Origin: Aquimarina mycalae
GTDB taxonomy: Bacteria > Bacteroidota > Bacteroidia > Flavobacteriales > Flavobacteriaceae
Length of the DNA: 64,000 nucleotides
Direction of reading: 5' to 3'
NCBI RefSeq assembly: GCF_029906345.1
Contig: NZ_JARYGY010000001.1
Location: 904,851 to 968,850, forward strand
The notes under the pieces are model-generated. The model was not told where the DNA came from. It worked only from the letters and a program-made list of their open reading frames with translations, and searched no databases. Below, piece by piece: positions 35,291-43,602 of this stretch. A program made the translations under genes and the position numbers. Numbering within the stretch: the stretch's first letter is position 1; the number at the start of each line of letters is the position of its first letter.

Positions 35291-35338
35291 TTTTTGTAAC
35301 TAGCAGTATGCAAATCATCAAAAAGACGCTAAAATATC
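35291..35338. repeat. Duplicated 5' end of the TIGR02117-type gene (orphan copy)
   Basis: These 48 bases match 36262-36309 with a single mismatch (47/48). The segment contains the start codon (35308) and first ten codons of the gene at 36279 (MQIIKKTLKY), after which the frame continues only briefly to a stop overlapping the next gene's start. It is a remnant, not a functional gene. Confidence 0.9.
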
Positions 35339-35353
35339 CTATAACTAGAACTT

Positions 35354-36190
35354 ATGAATAGAATAATTATCTTCTTCACTGTATTATCCTTTAGTGTTCA
35401 AGCGCAAGTAAACCTAAATTTTGACAAACGTTTTGTAGAATGCGAAGACAAATGGGTTGCTTTTAAAGTAGATGAAGACGGTTCTCACCAATATGGGTTT
35501 ATTTATATTGATGATCAAGCTGGTTTAACATTAAATAGTGAAGGGACTTTTAAGCCTAAAAATGATGGCTCTTTCGAAATTAGTAAAATGGAAGGTGCAA
35601 ATATCAAAGTAAGGCTTGAACCTAATAATGTAAAGGTTGCAATAATCCCAGAAAAATTATTTAAAGATTTACAAATCAAAAAAATACCTGAATGGCTAAA
35701 ACTTTATAAAACAGATATAAATACAGCTAAACGACAATACAAATGGGGATTTATGTATAATGGATGGAATGAATGTGAAAAAGCACTTTCATTTCTATTG
35801 AAAGCCAAAGATCTGGATCCTGAATTTGAAGGGTTAGCCGTAGAGATTGCCTTTTCATATAATTGTTTAGAAGATTATTATAAAGCCATAGAAATTCTAG
35901 AATATGAAATAAAAACGAACCCTTCAAATGCATACGTAAATAAGGAGTATATATTTAGTGTGACTAAAACCGATAACATCGAAAAAGCGACCACTCAATT
36001 TTACAATTCAATAAAGACTATTAAAAAAGACCCTTACCAAGCTGAGAATTGTTTCAATATCATGCAGTTCTATTATATACAGAAAGACAAGGATAATTTT
36101 AACAAATGGTATACAGAGTTAAAAAAGTGGCCAAATGAGAATAAGCAGATTGATCAATACGCTGAATTAATGAAAAAGGATTTGAACTAG
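35354..36190 (+). CDS. Exported TPR protein, apparently inserted between duplicated gene ends
   Basis: The 278-residue protein has a signal peptide (LSFSVQAQ), an N-terminal beta region (NFDKRFVECEDKWVAFKVDEDGSHQYGFIYID) and C-terminal TPR-like helices (WNECEKALSFLLKAKDLDPEFEGLAVEIAFSYNCLEDYYKAIEILEYEIKTNPSNAY). The gene lies exactly between two 48-base direct repeats, one of which is the 5' end of the next gene, so it looks like a recent insertion. Function not recognised. Confidence 0.75.
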   Translation: MNRIIIFFTVLSFSVQAQVNLNFDKRFVECEDKWVAFKVDEDGSHQYGFIYIDDQAGLTLNSEGTFKPKNDGSFEISKMEGANIKVRLEPNNVKVAIIPEKLFKDLQIKKIPEWLKLYKTDINTAKRQYKWGFMYNGWNECEKALSFLLKAKDLDPEFEGLAVEIAFSYNCLEDYYKAIEILEYEIKTNPSNAYVNKEYIFSVTKTDNIEKATTQFYNSIKTIKKDPYQAENCFNIMQFYYIQKDKDNFNKWYTELKKWPNENKQIDQYAELMKKDLN

Positions 36191-36261
36191 TCACACCATC
36201 GCAAGTATAATGCAGTACTGCACATATAATAAATACTAGATCGGTGTTATATGAAAGGGGA

Positions 36262-36309
36262 TTTTTGTAACTAGCAGTATGCAAATCATCAAAAAGACAC
36301 TAAAATATC
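36262..36309. repeat. Native copy of the 48-base repeat at the start of the TIGR02117-type gene
   Basis: Matches 35291-35338 with one mismatch and spans 17 bases upstream plus the first ten codons of the intact gene at 36279. Confidence 0.9.
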
Positions 36310-36932
36310 TCGCTGCACTCTTAATCATACCAGTGCTTTATTTTACTGTGGCTACACTTTGTTCCTATATTGCTATTTCTCCAAAAGCAACTAACGAAGT
36401 AAAGGATCAAAGTATTTATTTGGCATCTAATGGTATTCATTTAGAAATTATTATTCCCAAGACTGACATATCTACAACACTGTTACAAGGCTTAGTCTAT
36501 AATAAGCACGAGCAATATGTTTCATTTGGATGGGGCGAAAAAACCTATTATACCAAAGCTGCTACTTCACTACATTTTAATACAGTCAATAGATTTCAAG
36601 CTGCTTTGTTAAAAACACCTAGTTTAATGCATATTACCCGATATACTGCACTACAAAATCATTGGATAGAAATCAAAATAACAGCAGCACAACTAATTAA
36701 ATTACAGACCTATATCGATGATTCTTTTAAGAAAGATATTAAAAACAACAAATCCCTACTTCCTGGAATCACATATGGCACTACCGATAATTTTTACGAA
36801 GCTAAGGGAAACTACCATTGCTTTAACACCTGCAATACCTGGGTGAATACAGGTTTTAAACAGAGTGACATCAAAGCGTGTCTCTGGACACCTTTTGATT
36901 TTGGGTTACTGCAAATACATAGAAATAAGTAA
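36279..36932 (+). CDS. TIGR02117/DUF2459 family membrane-anchored protein
   Basis: The 217-residue protein has an N-terminal hydrophobic anchor (YLAALLIIPVLYFTVATLCSYIAI) and the DUF2459 pattern: GIHLEIIIPKTDISTTL, YVSFGWGEKTYYT, LHFNTVNRFQAALLKTPSLMHIT and a C-terminal YHCFNTCNTWVNTGFK. The conserved Cys and His suggest a papain-like (NlpC-like) fold, though catalysis has not been shown for this family as far as I know. It precedes the dioxygenase pseudogene by 8 bases. Confidence 0.85.
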   Translation: MQIIKKTLKYLAALLIIPVLYFTVATLCSYIAISPKATNEVKDQSIYLASNGIHLEIIIPKTDISTTLLQGLVYNKHEQYVSFGWGEKTYYTKAATSLHFNTVNRFQAALLKTPSLMHITRYTALQNHWIEIKITAAQLIKLQTYIDDSFKKDIKNNKSLLPGITYGTTDNFYEAKGNYHCFNTCNTWVNTGFKQSDIKACLWTPFDFGLLQIHRNK

Positions 36933-36940
36933 CATACAAT

Positions 36941-37663
36941 ATGAGCACATATTCATCTCACGCATCAACGCTTACAAAACAAGGATTCACAACTCTTGTC
37001 AATATATATTCTATCAAAGAAGTCAACGAACTTGTTAAGATTTTGGAGTCTCTAAATACAAATGACACCAATTTCAGAAAGACCAAAGACCTTTTTGCTA
37101 TTCGTCAATTTTTAATAGCGGTTCCAGAAATTCAACATATGGTACTGAATGATGCACTAAAGCGATTAATTCATGAACTTTTTGGAGCAGATTTTTTCTT
37201 AGTTAAATCCTTATACTTTGATAAACCTTCAAATTCTAACTGGTTTGTATCGTATCACCAGGATCTATCAATTTCTGTAGATAATAAGGTAATGATTGAT
37301 GGATATAATAATTGGACTGTAAAGAAAGATCAATTTGGAGTGCAACCGCCTTTGGATATTTTACAAAACATATATACAGTTCGTATACATCTGGATGATA
37401 CTAATTCCAAGAATGGTGCTTTAAAAGTGATTCCTGCCTCTCATTCCAAAGGAATTTATAGACCTGAAACCATTAATTAGAATGATGAAAAAGAAATTAC
37501 CTGTAATGTTCCAAAAGGAGGCGTAATGCTAATGAAACCATTGCTTTTACACAGCTCTAATCGCACTACCAATACTCAAAGAAGAAGAGTTATACATCTT
37601 GAATTTAGCAACAAAGAGTTACCTTCAGAACTTAATTGGAGAGAACGAATTAATTTACAATAA
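36941..37663 (+). pseudogene. Phytanoyl-CoA dioxygenase (PhyH)-family gene interrupted by an in-frame amber codon
   Basis: The frame from ATG 36941 reads 179 residues to TAG at 37478-37480, then continues in the same frame for 60 more codons to TAA at 37661. The first part holds the Fe(II) ligands in SYHQDLSI (HxD) and LDDTNSKNGALKVIPASHSKGIY. The part after the stop holds CNVPKGGVMLMKPLLLHSSNRT and RRRVIHLEF, which supply the distal His ligand and the 2-oxoglutarate-binding Arg. Truncation therefore removes essential residues. The enzyme family hydroxylates small molecules using 2-oxoglutarate and O2. Either a recent nonsense mutation, a sequencing error or, less likely, readthrough explains this. 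Confidence 0.88.
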
Positions 37664-37734
37664 AATCCATTAAAAAAACACATTTATACCATTTGATATA
37701 AATGATATTCTTATTTCTTTGGCAGCATTACAGA
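37664..37734. repeat. Remnant copy of the fasciclin gene 3' end
   Basis: 37664-37679 equals 40018-40033 (16 bases), and 37684-37734 equals 40082-40132 with one mismatch (50/51). The second block includes the stop codon and last codons of the minus-strand fasciclin gene (VMLPKK). The terminator hairpin lying between the two blocks in the native copy is missing here. Confidence 0.88.
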
Positions 37735-37880
37735 CACCAATCTCTTTTCAATATTTCAAAAAAAAATAATTCTTAGGGTAACAAAGCGGTAATTCAAAAC
37801 ACCTACTTATATTACAGAAATAAAAGTTATACTTATAATGTATAGGTCAGTATCAATAATACTAGAAAAATTATCAGTAC

Positions 37881-38462
37881 GTGAAACTTAACGACAACTA
37901 CATCGTTTTAATCTTTATAAGTGTTATTAGTTTAGTGTCGATTAATGCACAGAAAAAAGAATTGATTGAAAGAAAATGTAAATCAATACTAACTAATAAT
38001 TACGCAAACATTAAAGAAGATACCTTTGTATCCATAATTGATAAGGATACCATCTATTTAAATGAAGTAAAATACGAATGTGTACATACTGCTTTACTTA
38101 CTGCAAAAGTTATGTATGATGTTTTCGGCAAATGGAATCATGAAATTTACCCTACGAAAGGATCGCATCCTACGTTGGTTTGGGAACAGGTAAAACTTTT
38201 TGATAATGATACAACAGAATTTACCGTAGCTACTACAGGATTAGAAAGCTTTAAAAGTATCTATGCTTCCATACTAGTATTTGACAAAAAAAATAATGAT
38301 TTATTATCTGGCGATTCCAATTACAAAACCAAGTTAATAGCATATTTTTCTAATCTGATAAAAACGAATAAATCTTATAAAAGGAAGTTTTATGAAGTAT
38401 ATTGGAAAACTGTAGATCCAAAGTATTGGAAAAGGATAAAATCAAATCATAAAAAACAGTAA
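37881..38462 (+). CDS. Exported protein of unknown function (GTG start)
   Basis: The 193-residue protein begins with GTG (MKLNDNYIVLIF) and has a signal peptide ending SINAQ. The mature part includes DKDTIYLNEVKYECVHTALLTAKVMYDVFGKWNHEIYP and a lysine-rich C-terminus. No family is recognised. It begins a three-gene block of exported proteins (37881, 38496, 39168) with gaps of 33 and 6 bases, probably one operon, lying between duplicated pieces of the fasciclin gene end. Confidence 0.68.
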   Translation: MKLNDNYIVLIFISVISLVSINAQKKELIERKCKSILTNNYANIKEDTFVSIIDKDTIYLNEVKYECVHTALLTAKVMYDVFGKWNHEIYPTKGSHPTLVWEQVKLFDNDTTEFTVATTGLESFKSIYASILVFDKKNNDLLSGDSNYKTKLIAYFSNLIKTNKSYKRKFYEVYWKTVDPKYWKRIKSNHKKQ

Positions 38463-38495
38463 TAAAAACCCTAAGTATTATAACCAAAATAATAT

Positions 38496-39161
38496 ATGAG
38501 ATATCTAGTAGTAATAATATGCATCTTGTATTCATCGTTATGCCAGTCTCAAAAAGAAAAAGAAACTCGAATATTTTTTGATACTATTGGACAAGAAGTA
38601 AGCCCTGAACAATTTTACGCTTTAGCTCGAGAACTAAAAAATATATCTCTGTTTTTTACTGATGGTCCTATCTTGATGGGATTTTTGATACCAAGAGAAC
38701 ATCATGGGCAATTACAAAAAGAAGATTATTCAATATTTACACAACATCTTACTAATATTAGCGGCAAAAAAGTAGACACCACTAAAACTATTGTGATAGA
38801 TTATCTTTCTGCACAATCTAAAAAGAAAAGAAGTGAAACTGATAGAAAATCCAGTTGGAGAATTCTAACCCCATACCACGCAAAAAAATTAAAAAAAATA
38901 ACAAACGGACAACATTATTGGATATACTCTCCTGAAAACTACGATATAGATTATTATCGCACAAACAAGATCAACTGGTTAGAAGATAAAAACAAAATAC
39001 TTGAACAATTATTTTTTGCTTATGAAGTTCAATTTAGTATTTTTTTGATGGTAAAACCAGATGGTAGGTTTATGATTTATTATGGAGAGTATGGAGAATA
39101 TAGCAAACTCAAGGGAAATAAGTTTGTGGATCTCATAAAAACAATTGCCAATGATAATTAA
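38496..39161 (+). CDS. Exported protein of unknown function
   Basis: The 221-residue protein has a short signal peptide (VVIICILYSSLCQS). The mature domain includes EVSPEQFYALARELKNISLFFTDGPILMGFLIPREHHGQL, a pattern seen in flavobacterial conserved hypotheticals, and MVKPDGRFMIYYGEYGEYSKL. Second gene of the 37881-39995 block. Function unknown. Confidence 0.68.
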   Translation: MRYLVVIICILYSSLCQSQKEKETRIFFDTIGQEVSPEQFYALARELKNISLFFTDGPILMGFLIPREHHGQLQKEDYSIFTQHLTNISGKKVDTTKTIVIDYLSAQSKKKRSETDRKSSWRILTPYHAKKLKKITNGQHYWIYSPENYDIDYYRTNKINWLEDKNKILEQLFFAYEVQFSIFLMVKPDGRFMIYYGEYGEYSKLKGNKFVDLIKTIANDN

Positions 39162-39167
39162 ACATTT

Positions 39168-39995
39168 ATGAAGCTATATTACATCATACTTATTATTACT
39201 CTTATTACTACAAAAGAGACTTTTTCTCAAGAAAGCATCCCTCCAGTTGTAAAAAATGTGCAAGAAAATATAAGACAAGCTCGTATAAAAAATTATATTA
39301 AGCCAAACGAGTATTACGTATTCCAAGATTCTACCTACACGGCGCAAACTATTATACAGGAATGGAATTGGCAACGAGTTCGAAAGAAGTTAGCTCCTGA
39401 AAATACATTAGGTTTATACATTCATAAAAAAATGATTCGTAATGATTCTTTGATCAATTATGTCAATTTTTTTAGTTTTCATCATGAGTCAAATCAAAAT
39501 CCTTTAATTATTAATGCTTGGATTGATCATCACATCAATGACTTAAGTCATGTTCTTATAGGCCATAAATTCCCAGACGATAATCATATTAGACCATCTA
39601 AGGTTAAAAAAAATAAAAACATTACGATTGATCAAAAACCAAGGATCATTATCATAGAATCTGGACTTAGGCAAAATTATCATGATTATTTCCCAAAAAT
39701 ATACGAAGGAGTTCGTGACCTATATAAGCTTTTCAATAAACAAGTTGATTTTATCGGTTATACACCTTATTCTAAAAAACAAACTATAAAAATTGTAAAA
39801 AAGAACGAACTTGCATTTCAATATATTCCAGAAATGGAGTACTTCATTAATACCCGTATTCAGAATAATAATCACATGAAAATAATATTTCTGGATAAGA
39901 ATGGAACCGTAGTCTACATATCCAATACGATCGTTCAAAAAAACGACTTTATGCCTTTTAAAGAAATCAAGACAATGTTAGAAACTATGTTATAA
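39168..39995 (+). CDS. Exported protein of unknown function
   Basis: The 275-residue protein starts 6 bases after the preceding stop codon and has a signal peptide (IITLITTKETFSQ). The C-terminal third (KPRIIIIESGLRQNYHDYFPKIYEGV ... HMKIIFLDKNGTVVYISNTIV) has alternating strands and helices that could be a degenerate thioredoxin-like domain, but no CxxC is present. Last gene of the block. Function unknown. Confidence 0.68.
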   Translation: MKLYYIILIITLITTKETFSQESIPPVVKNVQENIRQARIKNYIKPNEYYVFQDSTYTAQTIIQEWNWQRVRKKLAPENTLGLYIHKKMIRNDSLINYVNFFSFHHESNQNPLIINAWIDHHINDLSHVLIGHKFPDDNHIRPSKVKKNKNITIDQKPRIIIIESGLRQNYHDYFPKIYEGVRDLYKLFNKQVDFIGYTPYSKKQTIKIVKKNELAFQYIPEMEYFINTRIQNNNHMKIIFLDKNGTVVYISNTIVQKNDFMPFKEIKTMLETML

Positions 39996-40025
39996 ATATT
40001 TCATAGTCGCTGGATATAATCCATT

Positions 40026-40064
40026 AAAAAAACCTCACAAGTCTATCTCTTATGAGGTTTTTTC
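40026..40064. terminator. Bidirectional intrinsic terminator
   Basis: AAAAAACCTCA (40026-40036) pairs with TGAGGTTTTTT (40053-40063) around a 16-base loop. A-run on the left and T-run on the right allow termination of the plus-strand block at 39995 and of the minus-strand fasciclin gene. It is absent from the remnant copy at 37664-37734. Confidence 0.85.
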
Positions 40065-40081
40065 GTTTTTAAACAAACACA

Positions 40082-40132
40082 TTATACCATTTGATATAAA
40101 TGATATTCTTATTTCTTTGGTAGCATTACAGA
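40082..40132. repeat. Native copy of the fasciclin 3'-end repeat
   Basis: Matches 37684-37734 with one mismatch. It covers the fasciclin gene's last eight codons (with its stop) and 27 bases of its 3' untranslated region. Confidence 0.88.
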
Positions 40133-40705
40133 TTCTAAGGTATGGATCATACCGTTGGTAGTTTCTATATCTGTTTTCATTAATCTACCAGAATTTCCGT
40201 TTTTATCGATTAAGTATATTTTACCTCTTTTACGACTAGCAATCAAACGTGTACCACCTAGTGTCTTTAACTTTACACTACCTCCTCTTTCATTTATGGC
40301 TTTGATAATATCCTGCTCGTTAATCAAACCGGGAATGATGTGACAACTCATAATGGCGGCAAGTTCATCTTTGTTCTCAGAGGCTAATAATTTTTCATAA
40401 GCTCCTTTTGGTAATCTTTCAAAAGCTCCGTTTAACGGTGCAAATATGGTATATGGTTTGGTACCATTTAACATATTCTCTAAGCCAGAAGATTGTACCA
40501 TCTTGTGCAATTTAGTAAACCCAATATCATACGATATTACTTCATTAATTGTAGGTACTTTTTTTTCTTTTGCTAGAACATTAGCTTGGGCGATAAGTTT
40601 ATCATTCTTTAATTCCTTGCTGTTTTTCTTAGTTCCATCTTGACAAGATGCAAATACCATTACTACAGAAAGTGCTAAAACGTTAAAAGAACTTTTAATT
40701 TTCAT
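40109..40705 (-). CDS. Fasciclin (FAS1) domain lipoprotein
   Basis: The 198-residue protein has a lipobox (VMVFASC, Cys21) and one FAS1 domain (about 62-195): FTKLHKMVQSSGLENML, PYTIFAPLNGAFERLP, the H-box-like ELAAIMSCHIIPGLI, and the C-terminal IETTNGMIHTLESVMLP. FAS1 domains mediate adhesion and surface interactions. Its 3' end is duplicated 2.4 kb away at 37684. It is monocistronic, ended by the terminator at 40026-40064. Confidence 0.93.
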   Translation of the reverse strand: MKIKSSFNVLALSVVMVFASCQDGTKKNSKELKNDKLIAQANVLAKEKKVPTINEVISYDIGFTKLHKMVQSSGLENMLNGTKPYTIFAPLNGAFERLPKGAYEKLLASENKDELAAIMSCHIIPGLINEQDIIKAINERGGSVKLKTLGGTRLIASRKRGKIYLIDKNGNSGRLMKTDIETTNGMIHTLESVMLPKK

Positions 40706-41013
40706 TTTTAAAATCGATTTTATAAAGTGAAACTTATGTTAGATTTAAAAACAATTTTATATACAATGTATTACTGATCGACAGGTTAAAACTATTGTAA
40801 TTAACGTTAAGAAATGTTAACAAATGAGTATTCGTAAGAATTCAATTAGTAAACGTAATGAAGGCCATGTGGTTGTACCGTAACTCATATAAACCTGAGA
40901 TAAAATATCATCCCATCAAAGCTGTAGAAGTATGTTATAAAATCTTTCTATCCACATAAAAAGCAGTATTTTTATGCTAATCATCTTAATGTAACACAAC
41001 AAATAAGGCTATC
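40706..41013. other. Divergent intergenic region between fasciclin and M20 peptidase genes
   Basis: This 308-base AT-rich stretch should hold both promoters. AGTATTTTTATGC near 40970 is a partial -7 match for the M20 gene. I see no exact TAnnTTTG, no coding region, no hairpin with a T-run and no strong repeat. It marks the right border of the accessory island. Confidence 0.5.
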
Positions 41014-42465
41014 ATGAAATTAAATAATTGTATTCGCATATTGGTTTGTTCTGTTATGATCATTCCCTTGTATGGTCAACAGAAACTATCCAAGAGTAAA
41101 CAGGCAATCATTGCCTCTGTAGAGAAACATCAAAAAGAACTTATCAACCTAAGTGATCAGATTTGGGCACTTGCAGAAACTGCTTTTGAAGAAAATCAAT
41201 CTTCAAAATTACTAGCTGATTATGCCGAAAAGCAAGGATTTACTGTAACGCGTGGTGTTGCAGGAATGCCTACTGCATTTGTTGCTACTTATGGATCTGG
41301 AAAACCAGTAATTAGTGTGTTAGGAGAGTTTGATGCATTACCAGGAATTTCGCAAAAAGCACAACCCACAAAAGCTGCACTAACAGAAGGCGCTGCAGGA
41401 CACGGTTGTGGACATAATCTTTTTGGCGCAGGAAGTTTAGGCGCTGCTATTGCCGTAAAAGAATTAATCGAAAGTGGAAAAATTAAAGGAACCGTTAAGT
41501 TTTTTGGTACCCCAAGTGAAGAAAAATACTTTGGTAAGATATGGATGGTGAGAGAAGGGCTCTGGAATGATGTCGATGCTAATATAAGCTGGCATCCATC
41601 TGCCTCTACCAAAGCAGATGTGCAAAGTTCTTTGGCATTGGTTGATTTTAAAGTTGAGTTTTTTGGACAAGCTGCACACGCTGCTGCAGATCCTTGGAAC
41701 GGTAGAAGCGCCTCTGATGCCTTAGAATTATATACAACTGGAATTAATTATTACAGAGAGCACGTAAAACCTACCGTTCGTATGCATTATCACATTCAGG
41801 ATGGCGGACAAGTAGTAAATGTCGTTCCTGATTACTCGAGATTATGGATGCGAGTTCGAGATACGAAACGTTCTGGTATGATGCCCGTATATGAACGCGT
41901 TCAGAAAATGGCAGAAGGAGCGGCGATTATGGCAAATGTAGAATATAAAATTTCGTTGATCTCAGGAATCTATGAGGTACTCGTAAATCGTGAAGGTGGT
42001 AAAATTATGCAAGGTAATCTAGAACTTCTGGGGCCCATTACCTATACCGATGAAGAAATTACATTCGCTAAAAAAATTCAGGAAATCACCAAAAAAGAAC
42101 AAGTCGGAATGGACAGTGCAATCAATCCACTCGAAGCGACTAAAGAAAATCCTGGAGGCGGTTCTACCGATGTTGGAGATGTGAGCTGGAATGTTCCTAA
42201 TATCAATTTAGGAGTAACTACCGCTCCAAAAGATACTCCTTGGCATTCTTGGGCAGTAGTTGCTTGTGGCGGTATGAGTATTGGCCATAAAGGAATGTTA
42301 TATGCATCAAAAGCGATGGCAATGACGATGACCGATCTCTATGAAAATCCAGAAGCATTAGAAAAAGTAAAAGCAGAATATAAAGAACGTAAAGGTGATG
42401 AAGTGTATGAAGCCATTGTTCCAGATGGACCGCCACCAATTCCTGATACTACTAAGAAACAATAA
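41014..42465 (+). CDS. Exported M20-family metallopeptidase/amidohydrolase (AbgB-like)
   Basis: The 483-residue protein has a signal peptide (MIIPLYGQQ) and M20 signatures: ISVLGEFDALPGIS with the first Asp, the metal site AAGHGCGHNLFGAG, GTPSEEKYFG with the catalytic and ligand Glu pair, NISWHPSA, and the dimerisation domain VDFKVEFFGQAAHAAADPWNGRSASDALEL. C-terminal GGSTDVGDVSW and HSWAVVACGGMSIGHKG are typical of aminobenzoyl-glutamate utilisation-like peptidases. It probably removes acyl or aminoacyl groups in the periplasm. The next gene begins 12 bases downstream. Confidence 0.9.
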   Translation: MKLNNCIRILVCSVMIIPLYGQQKLSKSKQAIIASVEKHQKELINLSDQIWALAETAFEENQSSKLLADYAEKQGFTVTRGVAGMPTAFVATYGSGKPVISVLGEFDALPGISQKAQPTKAALTEGAAGHGCGHNLFGAGSLGAAIAVKELIESGKIKGTVKFFGTPSEEKYFGKIWMVREGLWNDVDANISWHPSASTKADVQSSLALVDFKVEFFGQAAHAAADPWNGRSASDALELYTTGINYYREHVKPTVRMHYHIQDGGQVVNVVPDYSRLWMRVRDTKRSGMMPVYERVQKMAEGAAIMANVEYKISLISGIYEVLVNREGGKIMQGNLELLGPITYTDEEITFAKKIQEITKKEQVGMDSAINPLEATKENPGGGSTDVGDVSWNVPNINLGVTTAPKDTPWHSWAVVACGGMSIGHKGMLYASKAMAMTMTDLYENPEALEKVKAEYKERKGDEVYEAIVPDGPPPIPDTTKKQ

Positions 42466-42477
42466 GATTATACAAGT

Positions 42478-43527
42478 ATGAAACGTATTGTAAAAAGAAT
42501 TATGCTTTTACTAATCATTGTCATCATAGGTTTTGTAGCACATACATTGATATCCACAGGATTTTTTAGAACTGTAGAAAACAAATTCGAAGGTAGCGTC
42601 GTAAAAAAAATCCCAATTCCAGGAGCAGAGGATATTATGAGTAGTGCTACAGATGGTTTTGCATTAATTTCTGCCACAGACAGACAAATCTATCCTCCTG
42701 TTAAGGAAGAAGAAGGAGCACTATATTTTATGGACTTAAACGACACTGATTTTAATGTCTCTAACCTAACTACTTCGTTTACTAAGTCATTTGCTCCTCA
42801 CGGAATTTCGATGATCAAAAAAGATAGCAGCTATACGGTAATGGCGATCAATCATACACCTGAAGGGCATTCAATAGAGGTTTTTAACCTAAATGACCAA
42901 ACCTTGATCCATCAAAAAACATTAACCCACGCTTCTCTAATCAGTCCTAATGATTTGGTATTATTAGATGAAAACCGCTTTTACGTAACCAATGATCATG
43001 GATATACAAAAGGTATTGGTAAAGTATTAGAAGAATATTTAGGTCTTTCTGTTTCTAATGTCTTGTATTATGATGGACAAAATTATAAAGAAGTGGCTAA
43101 TGGGATTGCATATGCAAATGGAATCAATTATGACGCTTCACGGAATTTGATTTATATAGCATCGCCAAGAGGTTTTTTAGTCAAAGTATATTCTAGAAAC
43201 GAAGATGGTTCTTTAGAGTTTATAGAAGATATCCCATGCGGTACAGGCGTTGATAACATAGATATTGACAAAGAAGGAAACCTATGGATCGGAGCACATC
43301 CTAATTTATTGAGATTTGCCGCATATGCAAAAGGAAAAGAAGACACTTCTCCTTCAGAAATTCTTAAGATCACCTATCGAGGAAAAAATGATTATTCTGT
43401 AGAAAAAGTATTTACTGATGATGGTAGTACAATGTCAGGATCTACAGTTGCTGTGCCGTTCGATGATTTTATTTTAACAGGAAACGTGATGGATGATAAT
43501 TTTTTAATCCTGAAACCTACAAAGTAA
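42478..43527 (+). CDS. Paraoxonase/SMP-30-like arylesterase or lactonase, membrane-anchored
   Basis: The 349-residue protein has an N-terminal transmembrane anchor (IMLLLIIVIIGFVAHTLI) and a six-bladed propeller of the PON/SMP-30 type: SFAPHGISMI, HASLISPNDLVLLDENRFYVTNDHGYT, VANGIAYANGINYDASRNLIYIASP and GVDNIDIDKEGNLWIGAHP. The Asn and Asp residues in SPNDL, NGIAYANGI and VDNIDID are the expected calcium and catalytic ligands. Lactonase or arylesterase activity is likely but substrate is unknown. It is cotranscribed with the M20 gene and closed by a terminator. Confidence 0.88.
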   Translation: MKRIVKRIMLLLIIVIIGFVAHTLISTGFFRTVENKFEGSVVKKIPIPGAEDIMSSATDGFALISATDRQIYPPVKEEEGALYFMDLNDTDFNVSNLTTSFTKSFAPHGISMIKKDSSYTVMAINHTPEGHSIEVFNLNDQTLIHQKTLTHASLISPNDLVLLDENRFYVTNDHGYTKGIGKVLEEYLGLSVSNVLYYDGQNYKEVANGIAYANGINYDASRNLIYIASPRGFLVKVYSRNEDGSLEFIEDIPCGTGVDNIDIDKEGNLWIGAHPNLLRFAAYAKGKEDTSPSEILKITYRGKNDYSVEKVFTDDGSTMSGSTVAVPFDDFILTGNVMDDNFLILKPTK

Positions 43528-43551
43528 TAGTCGTTATAATCATAGTAAAAC

Positions 43552-43585
43552 AAAAAGCTGATCCTCGAATAGAATCAGCTTTTTG
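43552..43585. terminator. Bidirectional intrinsic terminator
   Basis: AAAAAGCTGAT (43552-43562) pairs with ATCAGCTTTTT (43574-43584) around an 11-base loop. It ends the M20-esterase operon and, on the other strand, can end the T9SS protein gene. Confidence 0.85.
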
Positions 43586-43602
43586 TTTTATGTAATAATA
43601 CA

